Shown one piece after another: positions 43,844 to 52,433 of a stretch of DNA of 64,000 nt. Positions within the stretch are counted from its first letter, which is position 1; each line of letters starts with the position of its first letter. The notes under the pieces are model-generated. The model was not told where the DNA came from, made no database searches, and saw only the letters and a program-made list of their open reading frames with translations. The DNA comes from Aureibacter tunicatorum. Lineage in GTDB: Bacteria > Bacteroidota > Bacteroidia > Cytophagales > Cyclobacteriaceae. The position numbers and the translations under genes are program-made. Location of the stretch: assembly GCF_036492635.1 (NCBI RefSeq), contig NZ_AP025305.1, forward strand, positions 1 to 64,000, given 5' to 3'.

Positions 43844-44650
43844 TTATTTGGCCTCGTTCCAGTATCTATCCATTTCATCCAACGACATATCGCCGAGTTC
43901 TTTGCCTTCTTCCTTGGCTCTTTTTTCTATGTGATTGAATCGTTTGATGAATTTCTTGTTCGTCAATTCCAATGCTTCTTCAGGATCAATGTCTATGAAT
44001 CGGGAGTAATTGACCAGTGAAAATAACAAGTCGCCGAACTCTTGCTTGGCTTTTTCCTTGTCAACAATTTCTCCTTGATTAAAATGCTCTTTGAATTCGG
44101 AAAGTTCCTCTTCGACTTTATTCCAAACATCTTGCTTGTTTTCCCAGTCGAAACCAACTCCTCTTGCTTTGTCTTGTATTCTGACAGCTTTGATTAAGGC
44201 TGGCAAAGATTTAGGAACTCCTTGCAATACTGATTTTTTGCCTTTCTCCTTAAGCTTTAGCTTTTCCCAATTTTGCTTAACTTCTTCCTCGTCGGCAACT
44301 TCTGTATCGCTGTAAATGTGAGGATGTCTGTACACAAGTTTGTCGCTGATGCCATTGAGCACTTCGGCAATATCGAATTTACCCAATTCATCAGCTATTT
44401 TGGAATAAAAGACAATGTGCAACATGATATCGCCTAGTTCTTTGCGAACCTCTTCGATATCATTTTCCAAGATAGCGTCGGAAAGCTCATAGGTTTCTTC
44501 TATGGTCAGGTGCCTAATGCTTTCGATCGTTTGTTTTTTATCCCAAGGGCAATTCAGTCTTAGCTCGTCCATGATAGTCAGCAATCGGCTGAATGCATCT
44601 AGCTTTTCTTGTCTTCGATTATCTTCAGGAGGTGTGATCAAGTTTTTCAT
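43844..44650 (-). CDS. mazG: Nucleoside triphosphate pyrophosphohydrolase MazG
   Basis: House-cleaning enzyme that hydrolyses (d)NTPs to NMP and pyrophosphate. Two MazG domains are visible. The first contains CPWDKKQTIESIRHLTIEETYELSDAI, with the metal-binding EExxE-type residues, and ELGDIMLHIVFY. The second has EELSEFKEHF and EFGDLLFSLVNYSRF. The ATG at 44650 (268 residues, MKNLITPPEDN) is preferred to a TTG at 44692 that lies inside the upstream terminator. Confidence 0.94.
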   Translation of the reverse strand: MKNLITPPEDNRRQEKLDAFSRLLTIMDELRLNCPWDKKQTIESIRHLTIEETYELSDAILENDIEEVRKELGDIMLHIVFYSKIADELGKFDIAEVLNGISDKLVYRHPHIYSDTEVADEEEVKQNWEKLKLKEKGKKSVLQGVPKSLPALIKAVRIQDKARGVGFDWENKQDVWNKVEEELSEFKEHFNQGEIVDKEKAKQEFGDLLFSLVNYSRFIDIDPEEALELTNKKFIKRFNHIEKRAKEEGKELGDMSLDEMDRYWNEAK

Positions 44651-44673
44651 ATCCAAATAAAGAGCATTTCCAT

Positions 44674-44713
44674 AAAATAAAAAAGTCTGCAAAGCTGTAA
44701 AGCCAGGCAGACT
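44674..44713 (-). terminator. Rho-independent terminator after cysK
   Basis: On the minus strand, AGTCTGC and GCAGACT form a seven-pair stem across 16 bases and are followed by a T-rich tail (T6 then ATTTT). It lies between the cysK stop and the mazG start. Confidence 0.75.
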
Positions 44714-44738
44714 CAGGTTATTGAATACGTGTTATGAA

Positions 44739-45656
44739 TTACAAAGTAAATAGACCTTCCACTGACAAGTATCTTTCGCCAGTATCATAGTTGAAGGTTA
44801 AGATTTTAGAGCCAATAGGAATCTCTGGCAGTTTCTTCGCGATAGCGGCTAGTGAAGCTCCTGTAGATATACCTGCGAATATACCTTCTTCTTTGGCCAA
44901 TCTTCTAGCGAATTCGAAAGCATCGCTAGGGTTGACGGTGATTGCTCCATTAAGAATGTCTGTGTCCAAAATGCTTGGGATGAATCCAGCGCCGATTCCT
45001 TGTATAGGATGTGGTCCAGGAGCTCCTCCACTGATTACATTTGAAGACTCAGGCTCTACGGCGAATACTTTCAACTTTGTGTATTGCTCTTTGAGCGCAT
45101 GCGCCACACCAGTGATATGTCCACCTGTTCCAACGCCGGTAATCATATAGTCAAAGCCTTCGGGCATGTCTTCGATGATTTCCTTCGCCGTTTTTTCGAA
45201 GTGAACTTTAGTATTGGCAGGATTGTCAAATTGCATGGGAATCCAAGCGTTTTCCATTTCCTCAGCCATTTGATTCGCTTTCTCAATCGCACCGGCCATT
45301 CCTTTTTCTCTAGGAGTCAAGACAAGCTCCGCTCCGTATATGCTCATCAGCCTTCTTCTTTCTATGGACATGGATTCTGGCATCACCAAGATAAGCCTAT
45401 ATCCTTTCACAGCAGCGACCATGGAAAGGCCGATTCCCGTATTTCCTGAAGTAGGTTCGATGATAACGCTGTTTTTGGTTAGGTTGCCTTTTTCTTCAGC
45501 GTCTTCGATCATGGATAATGCTATCCTATCCTTGATGCTCCCGCCTGGATTGGCTCTTTCCAGTTTCATCCATACTTCTATATCTTTGTTAAAAAGTCTG
45601 TTGATTTTAACAAGCGGCGTATTGCCTATGGTCTGAAGAATATTATTCGCTTTCAT
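44739..45656 (-). CDS. cysK: Cysteine synthase A (O-acetylserine sulfhydrylase)
   Basis: PLP enzyme that makes cysteine from O-acetylserine and sulfide. The PLP lysine is K42 in [11 protein letters not shown]. The substrate loop [10 protein letters not shown], the phosphate-binding [11 protein letters not shown] and the [19 protein letters not shown] segment follow the CysK pattern. At 305 residues the length is normal. CysM is the alternative name; the loop and the [18 protein letters not shown] helix look like CysK. An 8-bp palindrome lies 41 bases upstream. Confidence 0.93.
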   Translation of the reverse strand: MKANNILQTIGNTPLVKINRLFNKDIEVWMKLERANPGGSIKDRIALSMIEDAEEKGNLTKNSVIIEPTSGNTGIGLSMVAAVKGYRLILVMPESMSIERRRLMSIYGAELVLTPREKGMAGAIEKANQMAEEMENAWIPMQFDNPANTKVHFEKTAKEIIEDMPEGFDYMITGVGTGGHITGVAHALKEQYTKLKVFAVEPESSNVISGGAPGPHPIQGIGAGFIPSILDTDILNGAITVNPSDAFEFARRLAKEEGIFAGISTGASLAAIAKKLPEIPIGSKILTFNYDTGERYLSVEGLFTL

Positions 45657-45696
45657 ATGTAAGATTGTTTTGTATGGATATTCCTATACGGATATA

Positions 45697-45720
45697 TATG
45701 ATTCAATGTTATGAATCATA
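45697..45720. promoter_or_regulatory. Palindrome upstream of cysK
   Basis: TATGATTC and GAATCATA are separated by eight bases, within the cysK promoter region. It could be an operator or a leader hairpin. No regulator gene is adjacent. Confidence 0.35.
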
Positions 45721-45864
45721 CGATTGAAAACTATCATAAGTTAAAAAAGAAAAATGGAATATTCATATGTGTTTAATATAATTTTAAATTATTTCGGAAA
45801 ATGATTTTTTGTAGAACAATAATGGATTTACTAATTCGATAGTTATAAAACTAATAATTACTAA

Positions 45865-46095
45865 ATGGAATTTAATAATACAGAATTGATTGGCTATTTG
45901 GCCATGGTGTCCCTAATTATTTCTTTTTCCTTCAGGGATGTGAATAAGCTTAGGATTGTGAATACATTTGCTTGCACTTGCTTTGTGGTATACGGCATGT
46001 TGCTTAAAGCTTACCCAGTTGCTATTTCCAATTTTATTATCATTGTGATCAATATTGTTCAATTGGTTAGAGGAAATAGCAAGAAGGATTCTTGA
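45865..46095 (+). CDS. Small YgjV-like inner-membrane protein
   Basis: Protein of 76 residues with three hydrophobic helices: IGYLAMVSLIISFSF, IVNTFACTCFVVYGMLL and AISNFIIIVINIVQLV. The pattern matches short YgjV-type membrane proteins that are common in Bacteroidota. No function is known to me. It is 55 bases upstream of the PnuC-like gene on the same strand and is probably co-transcribed with it. Confidence 0.7.
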   Translation: MEFNNTELIGYLAMVSLIISFSFRDVNKLRIVNTFACTCFVVYGMLLKAYPVAISNFIIIVINIVQLVRGNSKKDS

Positions 46096-46150
46096 AAACG
46101 GCAAAACAAAAATTCTAACCAAAGCTTATATTTCTTAGGAGGTTTTATCT

Positions 46151-46738
46151 ATGGATTTTGAGTTGTTATTACAAATTTGCCAATATATCAGCTTGACCTT
46201 GTTCACCTATCTAGCGATCAAACAAAAGACTTATAGCTGGCTGTTTTGGATGATTTTTTTATTGGCCTTCGGATACTTGTTGCATTACAAGCATATGGGA
46301 GAGATGATTATGATGCAATTGGTGTACTTTGTCTTGGGCTTGTATTATTGGATCAAGTGGATAAGATTGGATATAAAAGTCAAACGATTGGCAGGGTCTC
46401 AGCATTTGATTATAAATATGGTGGCTTTGTGCTTGTTGGCGGTTAAAGTGGCGTTAAGAACTAGGCTGGACGATTTTGGGTTGCAATATGATGAAGACTT
46501 GACTTTATTTTTGATCAATTTATATACCTTGATTATTTTATACTTGATAGGAAATAAGATAATGTCTGCTTGGGTTTATGTGGGGATCGTTAATTTCGCA
46601 GGTGTATTTTACTTCTTCTATCATAGTTATTATTTCGCTTTGCTCTATTGTTTGGTGATAACAGGACTGTCTATTTATGGCTATATATCATGGTACGAAG
46701 AGTCAAAAGGCGAAGAAGACAGTGATCTTGCTGATTAA
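46151..46738 (+). CDS. PnuC-like vitamin transporter
   Basis: Membrane protein of 195 residues with about seven hydrophobic segments. Features resembling the PnuC family (facilitators of nicotinamide riboside and related vitamin precursors) are MQLVYFVLGLYYWIKW and the last helix FALLYCLVITGLSIYGYISW. The usual second-helix Trp-rich binding motif is weaker, so the substrate is uncertain. An AGGAGG Shine-Dalgarno-like sequence (46138-46143) precedes the start, unusually strong for this window. Confidence 0.6.
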   Translation: MDFELLLQICQYISLTLFTYLAIKQKTYSWLFWMIFLLAFGYLLHYKHMGEMIMMQLVYFVLGLYYWIKWIRLDIKVKRLAGSQHLIINMVALCLLAVKVALRTRLDDFGLQYDEDLTLFLINLYTLIILYLIGNKIMSAWVYVGIVNFAGVFYFFYHSYYFALLYCLVITGLSIYGYISWYEESKGEEDSDLAD

Positions 46739-46747
46739 ATCACTGTC
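46718..46747. terminator. Hairpin at the convergent end of the PnuC-like and nth genes
   Basis: GACAGTGAT and ATCACTGTC form a nine-pair perfect stem spanning the PnuC-like stop codon. A second hairpin, AATCATG / CATGATT (46760-46780), overlaps the end of nth. Neither has a long T-run, so termination is only suggested. Confidence 0.5.
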
Positions 46748-46767
46748 ATCTAGTACTAAAATCATGA

Positions 46768-47427
46768 CTATTGCATGATTGGGTTGTTTTTAGCGTAATA
46801 TCTGCAATAAGCTTTGATCCCGCATTCTTCGCATTTGGGTTTTCTAGCCAGACAAATGTATCTGCCGTGTAAAATCAACCAGTGATGTGCGGTGGCAATG
46901 TGCTCCTTGGGGATATTTTTGATGAGATAATTCTCCACTTCCAAAGGCGTTTTAGATTTCAAAGGCACAAGTCCTATTCTTTTTGAAACTCTGTACACAT
47001 GCGTATCCACAGCCATCGAAGGCTGATCGAAAATTACTGATGTGATTACATTGGCGGTTTTTCTTCCCACTCCGGGAAGTTTTTGCAATTCTTTGGTTGT
47101 GGACGGAATTTCACTATCGAACTCCTCCACAAGCATTTTGCCCATGCCGAGCAAATGCTTGGTTTTGTTGTTTGGGTAGCTTACCGATTTAATGTATGGA
47201 AATAATTCGTCGAAGTTGGATGATGCCAAATGCTCTGGTGTAGGAAAGTCCTCGAATAGTTTGGGAGTGACTAAGTTGATTCTTTTGTCAGTGCATTGCG
47301 CGCTTAAGATCACAGCTACTAGCAATTCGAAAGGATTGCTGTAGTTAAGTTCTGTTTCGGCATCGGGGTTATGCTTCTGGAAGTAATCTATGATGGCGTC
47401 GTATCTTTCTTTTCTTCGCATTTTCAT
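46768..47427 (-). CDS. nth: Endonuclease III (DNA glycosylase/AP lyase)
   Basis: Base-excision repair enzyme for oxidised pyrimidines. The helix-hairpin-helix is LPGVGRKTANVI with the catalytic Lys, and the catalytic Asp is in MAVDTHVYRV. The C-terminal iron-sulfur cluster cysteines are in the pattern C-x6-C-x2-C-x5-C (CLARKPKCEECGIKAYC). At 219 residues the length is normal. The ATG at 47427 or the one two codons later could be the start. Confidence 0.95.
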   Translation of the reverse strand: MKMRRKERYDAIIDYFQKHNPDAETELNYSNPFELLVAVILSAQCTDKRINLVTPKLFEDFPTPEHLASSNFDELFPYIKSVSYPNNKTKHLLGMGKMLVEEFDSEIPSTTKELQKLPGVGRKTANVITSVIFDQPSMAVDTHVYRVSKRIGLVPLKSKTPLEVENYLIKNIPKEHIATAHHWLILHGRYICLARKPKCEECGIKAYCRYYAKNNPIMQ

Positions 47428-47472
47428 TTTGTTTCGGATATGCGAATTTAATAAAAAAGGATAATCGCGCCT

Positions 47473-47709
47473 TTATTTTTCGACCTTATTGATTTGATGG
47501 TTTTTTGAGTAGGCCAGAATATTGTTGATTACGCTTTCCGGAGCGCTTTTTTTGGCTGTGTTGATGAAATTGATGGTTTCAGCCATCTCTTGATAGGATT
47601 CAAATAACTCATTGTCATGCAAAAGAGCTATTTGAATATCTTGAGTTTCGTTAACGTTTGTTTCTCCATAAATATATCTCAGCAAGTCGTTAGGCGAGAA
47701 TTTTTTCAT
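47473..47709 (-). CDS. Small protein encoded with the ECF sigma factor, possible anti-sigma partner
   Basis: Soluble protein of 78 residues that overlaps the sigma-factor gene by 20 bases. It starts MKKFSPNDLLRYIYGE and has no membrane helix and no zinc-binding HxxxCxxC motif. The overlap suggests co-translation with the sigma factor. An anti-sigma or regulatory role is inferred from position only; the N-terminal LLRYIYGET segment resembles the start of zinc-free anti-sigma-like domains. Confidence 0.6.
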   Translation of the reverse strand: MKKFSPNDLLRYIYGETNVNETQDIQIALLHDNELFESYQEMAETINFINTAKKSAPESVINNILAYSKNHQINKVEK

Positions 47710-48292
47710 GATGATTTAGGTTGTTTGTGTCAATCATTTTTTTTCTAAGATTGACGATAGCATAGCGCATTCTTCCAAGAGCAGTATTTATGCTGACATT
47801 GGTCTGATCTGCGATTTCCTGAAAGCTCATTTGCATGAAGTTTCTCATGATAAGCACTTCTTTTTGCTTGTCGGGGAGTTCTTCGATCAGAATTTTAAGA
47901 GTGGCGATGGTTTCGTCTTTCATTTTGATATCCTCAGCGCTTTCGGAAATAAGGTGCAGAGAGTCGATGAACTCATTGCGATCTTCCATTTCGACAGTAG
48001 GATACTTTTTTTGTTTGCGGTAATAGTCGATAGCTTTGTTATGGGCTATTCTCATTACCCAAGGGTAAAATTTGCCTTCTTCATTATAAAGCCCGGATCT
48101 GATTTTTTGTATCACCTTAAGAAATGTTTCTTGCATCAGATCCTGGGCTACAAAATCGTCTTTTACGATAATGTAAATTGTGGTATAAATTTTAGCTTGG
48201 TATTTTTTTACGAGTATTTCAAAAGCTTCTTCGTCTCCATTCATGTATGCCTTCATTAATTCGGCATCCTTGCGATTTGTTAGGGTTTCCAT
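47690..48292 (-). CDS. ECF-type RNA polymerase sigma factor
   Basis: Sigma-70 family protein of 200 residues with the two ECF domains. Region 2 contains YQAKIYTTIYIIVKDDFVAQDLMQETFLKV and then WVMRIAHNKAIDYYR. Region 4 contains LPDKQKEVLIMRNFMQMSFQEIADQTNVSINTALGRMRYA. It resembles the single-partner ECF factors of Bacteroidota, which can control envelope or secretion genes. The target regulon is unknown. The 422-base gap upstream, shared with uvrA, probably holds both promoters. Confidence 0.92.
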   Translation of the reverse strand: METLTNRKDAELMKAYMNGDEEAFEILVKKYQAKIYTTIYIIVKDDFVAQDLMQETFLKVIQKIRSGLYNEEGKFYPWVMRIAHNKAIDYYRKQKKYPTVEMEDRNEFIDSLHLISESAEDIKMKDETIATLKILIEELPDKQKEVLIMRNFMQMSFQEIADQTNVSINTALGRMRYAIVNLRKKMIDTNNLNHHEKILA

Positions 48293-48714
48293 TGCAGTTC
48301 AGAATTTGGTTTCGTAGAGCTTTCGCCATATAGTTATTTTTGGGTTCGTAAAATAATGAATGTAGTCTTGTTTGTTTTGTTATTAGGGCCAAGGCCGTTT
48401 CTTAAGGCTTGTTTCCGTTAAACTGGATTTGTATAACACAAAATATAATAAATTAATTTAAGTAACAAGGAAAGTGTTAAAAAAATATTGAAAAGGGTAA
48501 ATTTTTATCATTAATGCATTTGAGTGAATTAAGTAATTTTATACAATATTTTACTATTAGTAAATAAAATTAAAAATTGTAATAATAGACAAGACCTTAA
48601 GGCTAACTCGTGTATCGTTATTATTTTTGTTTTTATTTTCTATTCAATGAGAAACTTAGTTATTTCAAGAGTTTATGCAGTAGTGCAAGATTCTATCTAA
48701 TTTTTAAAATCGCT
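48293..48714. other. Divergent promoter region between the sigma factor and uvrA genes
   Basis: This AT-rich 420-base gap has no credible gene. The in-frame extension of uvrA upstream to 48610 gives a hydrophobic, unlike-protein leader (MYRYYFCFYFLF) and is rejected as coding. A short GGCCAAGGCC palindrome occurs at about 48389-48398. No tRNA or known RNA motif was seen. Confidence 0.45.
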
Positions 48715-51525
48715 ATGAGTCAATATATATCTGTGGACAAGTTTGAGGAGTTGGATCCAAAGCAGTTTATTATAATCAAAGGAGCCAGAGTTAATAACCT
48801 TAAAAACTTGAGCGTAGCCATACCAAGAAATCGTTTGGTTGTGGTTACTGGCTTGTCAGGGTCCGGAAAGTCTTCTTTGGCTTTTGACACTTTGTTTGCG
48901 GAAGGTCAAAGGATGTATGTTGAAAGTTTAAGTTCTTATGCCCGTCAGTTTTTAGGACGAATGGAAAAGCCTGAAGTGGACTATATTAAAGGTGTTGCTC
49001 CAGCCATAGCGATAGAGCAGAAAGTGAATACTCGAAATCCAAGGTCGACTGTAGGCACTTCTACTGAAATTTATGATTATCTGAAATTGTTATTCGCAAG
49101 AGTGGGCAAGACCATTTCGCCTATAAGTGGAAATGAGGTAACGAAGCATAGCGTTACAGATGTGGTTGACTTTATCTTTGGGCATGAGGATGGAACTCGT
49201 TTGACAATTATGGGTCCATTGCGTATCCATGAAGAGAGGACTGTTCTTGAAGAGTTGAAGCTATTGCTAAGCAAAGGTTACACACGTGTGGTAGTGAACG
49301 GAGAACCAAAGTTTATTGAAGAACTTGTCAACGAAGAATTATCCGAGGAAGCGTCTATAAAGATATTGATTGATAGGATTGCGGTAAAGCATGAGGAAGA
49401 AGAGTATCAATATAGAGTAGCTGATTCTGTGCAAACGGCTTTCTTTGAAGGAGAGGGCGAATGCGAAGTACTTATCTTGGGAGGAGAATCATATACATTT
49501 TCAGATAAGTTTGAATTGGATGGAGTTCAATTTGAAGAGCCTTCCGTGAATTTGTTCACGTTTAATAATCCTTATGGCGCATGCAAAAAATGCGAAGGGT
49601 TTGGCCATGTGATAGGGGTTGATCCCGATCTAGTGATTCCAAATAAGAATCTTTCGGTATATGAAAATGCGATATTGCCTTGGAGAGGGGAAACCATGAA
49701 AAAGTGGAAAGAAGCATTGATCTCGCATGCAATGGACTTTGATTTTCCTGTGCACCGTCCAATTGCTGATTTGACAAAAGAGGAGGAAGAGCTTCTTTGG
49801 ACAGGAAATAAGCACTTCAAAGGTTTGAATGCGTTTTTCAAGTTTTTGGAATCCAAGACGCATAAGATTCAGTATAGAGTGATGCTGTCTAGATACAGAG
49901 GGAGAACAATATGTCCAGAGTGCCATGGCACAAGGCTGCGCAAAGACGCTGGTTTTGTTAAAATAGGCGGCAAGTCTATAATTGATGTGGTATTGATGCC
50001 TGTGAAGAATTTAATCGATTTTTTTGATGGCCTGGAGTTGACAGAGCATGAATCAAAAGTAGCTAAGAGAATTCTCGCGGAAATAAGAAATCGACTTCAT
50101 TACCTTGATGAAGTAGGTTTGAATTATTTGACTTTAAATCGTTTGTCTTCCACTTTGTCAGGTGGAGAATATCAAAGAATCAAGTTGGCTACATCGCTTG
50201 GAAGCGCTTTGGTGGGATCGATGTATATACTTGACGAGCCAAGTATTGGTTTGCACCCGAGAGACACGGCGCGATTGATAAGCGTGCTTAAGACATTGAG
50301 AGATCTTGGAAATACTGTGATTGTAGTGGAGCATGAGGAAGAAGTGATGAGAGCGGCTGACCAAATTATCGATATTGGTCCTGATGCAGGAAGTCATGGA
50401 GGAGAATTGGTATTCCAAGGAACTTTGGAGGAGCTTTCGAAAGAGAATAATACGTATACAGCCCGATATCTTAATGGCGAGAATAAGATTGATTTGCCCG
50501 AATATAGGCGACAGTGGAGGCGATTTGTTGAAGTGAAAGGTGCCAGAGAAAATAACTTGAAAAATATAGATGTGAAATTTCCGCTGGGAGTGCTTTCTGT
50601 TATAACTGGTGTTAGTGGTTCCGGCAAGTCTACATTATTGAGGAAGTTGTTGTATCCTTCATTAAGCAGGGCTTTGGAACTGGATACATTGGAAATCGGA
50701 AAGATGGATGAGCTTGTCGGAGATTATGACATGATCAAATCCATAGAGTTCATTGATCAAAACCCGATAGGTAAATCGTCTAGATCCAACCCTGTGACGT
50801 ATGTGAAAGCTTACGACCCAATCAGGCAGTTGTATGCTGACCAAGCTTTGTCCAAACAAAGAGGGTATAAGCCAGCTCATTTTTCGTTTAATGTGGATGG
50901 AGGTAGATGCGAAATGTGCCAAGGAGAGGGTACTGTTAAGATAGAAATGCAGTTCATGGCGGATTTGTATCTTACTTGCGAGAGTTGTCAAGGCAAAAGA
51001 TTCAAGAAAGAAATTTTGGATGTTCAGTATAATGAAAAGAATATATCGGACGTGCTTGATATGACTCTTGCAGATGCGATGACATTTTTTGAAGGAAAGC
51101 CTGCCATCGTCAATAAATTGAAACCGCTTTACGACGTTGGCCTTGGATATATCACATTGGGGCAATCAGCTAGTTCACTGAGTGGAGGTGAAGCGCAAAG
51201 AGTCAAGCTAGCCTCATATTTAGGCAAGTCCAACTCAAGAGGAGACGATCATAAACTATTTATTTTTGATGAGCCCACAACAGGTTTGCATTTTCATGAC
51301 ATAAAAAAATTATTGAATGCAATCAATGAATTGATAAAAATGGGGCATTCGGTTATTATAATCGAGCATAACATGGAAGTGATCAAAACCGCGGACTGGA
51401 TTATTGATTTGGGGCCGGATGGGGGTGAAAACGGAGGTTATTTGAACTTTGCGGGAACTCCTGAGGATATGGTCAAGCTTGATGATAATCATACGGCAAA
51501 GTATTTGAGAGAACATTTGCAATAA
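48715..51525 (+). CDS. uvrA: Excinuclease ABC subunit A (UvrA)
   Basis: Damage-recognition ATPase of nucleotide-excision repair, acting as a dimer with UvrB. Both ABC modules are present: Walker A GLSGSGKSS and GVSGSGKST, signature LSGGEYQRIKLA and LSGGEAQRVKLA, and Walker B LDEPSIGLHP and FDEPTTGLHF. Zinc-finger cysteines are seen in CKKCEGFG with CPECHGTR, and in CEMCQGEG with CESCQGKRF. The ATG at 48715 (MSQYISVDKFEELDP) is chosen, giving 936 residues, the normal length. Confidence 0.97.
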   Translation: MSQYISVDKFEELDPKQFIIIKGARVNNLKNLSVAIPRNRLVVVTGLSGSGKSSLAFDTLFAEGQRMYVESLSSYARQFLGRMEKPEVDYIKGVAPAIAIEQKVNTRNPRSTVGTSTEIYDYLKLLFARVGKTISPISGNEVTKHSVTDVVDFIFGHEDGTRLTIMGPLRIHEERTVLEELKLLLSKGYTRVVVNGEPKFIEELVNEELSEEASIKILIDRIAVKHEEEEYQYRVADSVQTAFFEGEGECEVLILGGESYTFSDKFELDGVQFEEPSVNLFTFNNPYGACKKCEGFGHVIGVDPDLVIPNKNLSVYENAILPWRGETMKKWKEALISHAMDFDFPVHRPIADLTKEEEELLWTGNKHFKGLNAFFKFLESKTHKIQYRVMLSRYRGRTICPECHGTRLRKDAGFVKIGGKSIIDVVLMPVKNLIDFFDGLELTEHESKVAKRILAEIRNRLHYLDEVGLNYLTLNRLSSTLSGGEYQRIKLATSLGSALVGSMYILDEPSIGLHPRDTARLISVLKTLRDLGNTVIVVEHEEEVMRAADQIIDIGPDAGSHGGELVFQGTLEELSKENNTYTARYLNGENKIDLPEYRRQWRRFVEVKGARENNLKNIDVKFPLGVLSVITGVSGSGKSTLLRKLLYPSLSRALELDTLEIGKMDELVGDYDMIKSIEFIDQNPIGKSSRSNPVTYVKAYDPIRQLYADQALSKQRGYKPAHFSFNVDGGRCEMCQGEGTVKIEMQFMADLYLTCESCQGKRFKKEILDVQYNEKNISDVLDMTLADAMTFFEGKPAIVNKLKPLYDVGLGYITLGQSASSLSGGEAQRVKLASYLGKSNSRGDDHKLFIFDEPTTGLHFHDIKKLLNAINELIKMGHSVIIIEHNMEVIKTADWIIDLGPDGGENGGYLNFAGTPEDMVKLDDNHTAKYLREHLQ

Positions 51526-51596
51526 ATTTGGTATAGCTTCAGTTTACTATCATAAAAAATTATCTGTATTGTTATAAAAGAAATAATATGGAGTCT

Positions 51597-51615
51597 ATTT
51601 GTTAATTAAACAAAT
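51597..51615. promoter_or_regulatory. Near-perfect palindrome upstream of the ribbon-helix-helix gene
   Basis: ATTTGTTAATTAAACAAAT is a 19-base sequence that is almost its own reverse complement, 74 bases before the start of a predicted ribbon-helix-helix DNA-binding protein. Autoregulation through this site is a guess from position. Confidence 0.4.
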
Positions 51616-51688
51616 GTTTCTAAATTGACGTTTGTATTACATATGTAGCACATAGTGTTATAATGTTAAATACACAAATAGACAAAAG

Positions 51689-51922
51689 ATGAGCGATAAA
51701 AAAATGGGAAAAACCGAAGAATCAGTGAATGTAAGCTTGCGACTTAAGCGCAAGAGCATTGACCGAATAGAAAAAGTAAGCGAATTACTTCATACTACAA
51801 ACAGAACTCAAGCGATTTCAACTTCATTGGCATTGGCCGAAGCTATACTTAAGCGATTTAAAGATGAGCCGATCGTATTATTGAACCCTGACGGTACCAA
51901 AGAAACTATAACGCTCGTATAA
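51689..51922 (+). CDS. Small ribbon-helix-helix-like DNA-binding protein
   Basis: Protein of 77 residues. The segment SVNVSLRLKRKSIDRIEKVSELLHTTNRTQAISTSLALAEAIL has the strand-helix-helix pattern of RHH (CopG/Arc) regulators, with a conserved Asn-Arg-Thr turn. The C-terminal tail EPIVLLNPDGTKETITLV is beta-like. RHH proteins commonly serve as antitoxins or autoregulators, but the neighbour is a membrane protein, not a recognisable toxin. The target is unknown. Confidence 0.65.
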   Translation: MSDKKMGKTEESVNVSLRLKRKSIDRIEKVSELLHTTNRTQAISTSLALAEAILKRFKDEPIVLLNPDGTKETITLV

Positions 51923-51985
51923 ATCATTTGATTTTCAAACAAAACACAACTCGCTGCCAATAGTATATCAGCGGGGGATTTTTTT

Positions 51986-52288
51986 ATGCCCAAGCAACAA
52001 TACACTACGTCAAGCTCAGACCTTAACTTGACTGAAGAGGAAGATTCCGCTGTTGAATATCGGACTGCTTCCAAAGAAGATCTGCACCCAAATGACAAGC
52101 TGAAATTTGCCAAGATGACTCTATTGGGATTGGGAATTTTAGCTGTATCGGTTATAGTCATGCATTTTTATTTGATAATAAAGCATGGTTCAGATAAACT
52201 TGAAACAATAGTTACCGCCGTTTTTACAGCTGTTGTTACTCTTTCCACATCTATCATTACATTTTATTTTAAGGATACTAGAAGGTAA
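51986..52288 (+). CDS. Small two-helix membrane protein next to the RHH gene
   Basis: Protein of 100 residues. A polar N-terminal half (to about 42, acidic, no motif) is followed by two helices, LLGLGILAVSVIVMHFYLII and IVTAVFTAVVTLSTSIITFYF, with a short basic tail. It lies 63 bases downstream of the RHH gene. The gap contains an inverted repeat CGCTG / CAGCG followed by a T-run that ends directly at the ATG, possibly an attenuator. The function is unknown. Confidence 0.6.
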   Translation: MPKQQYTTSSSDLNLTEEEDSAVEYRTASKEDLHPNDKLKFAKMTLLGLGILAVSVIVMHFYLIIKHGSDKLETIVTAVFTAVVTLSTSIITFYFKDTRR

Positions 52289-52374
52289 AAGGCTTATTTA
52301 TCAATGCTTTACCCAAATCAATAAAAAGTATCTGATATCCTACATTTAGTATAAATTATTGGGATGACTTAAAG

Positions 52375-52391
52375 ATACCTTTGTAAGGTAT
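52375..52391. promoter_or_regulatory. Palindrome upstream of the SDR gene
   Basis: ATACCTT and AAGGTAT with a three-base spacer lie 42 bases before the SDR start. It resembles, but does not match, the palindrome near the HxlR gene at 54122. It may be an operator for HxlR or another regulator. Confidence 0.4.
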
Positions 52392-52433
52392 TCAAAAGAT
52401 TATTCTTAAAGTCAACATTAATTATTTATAAAA

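Noticed and set aside
48610-48714. Extended N-terminus of UvrA
   Set aside because: The upstream residues are hydrophobic and not found in the family; the ATG at 48715 is the normal start.
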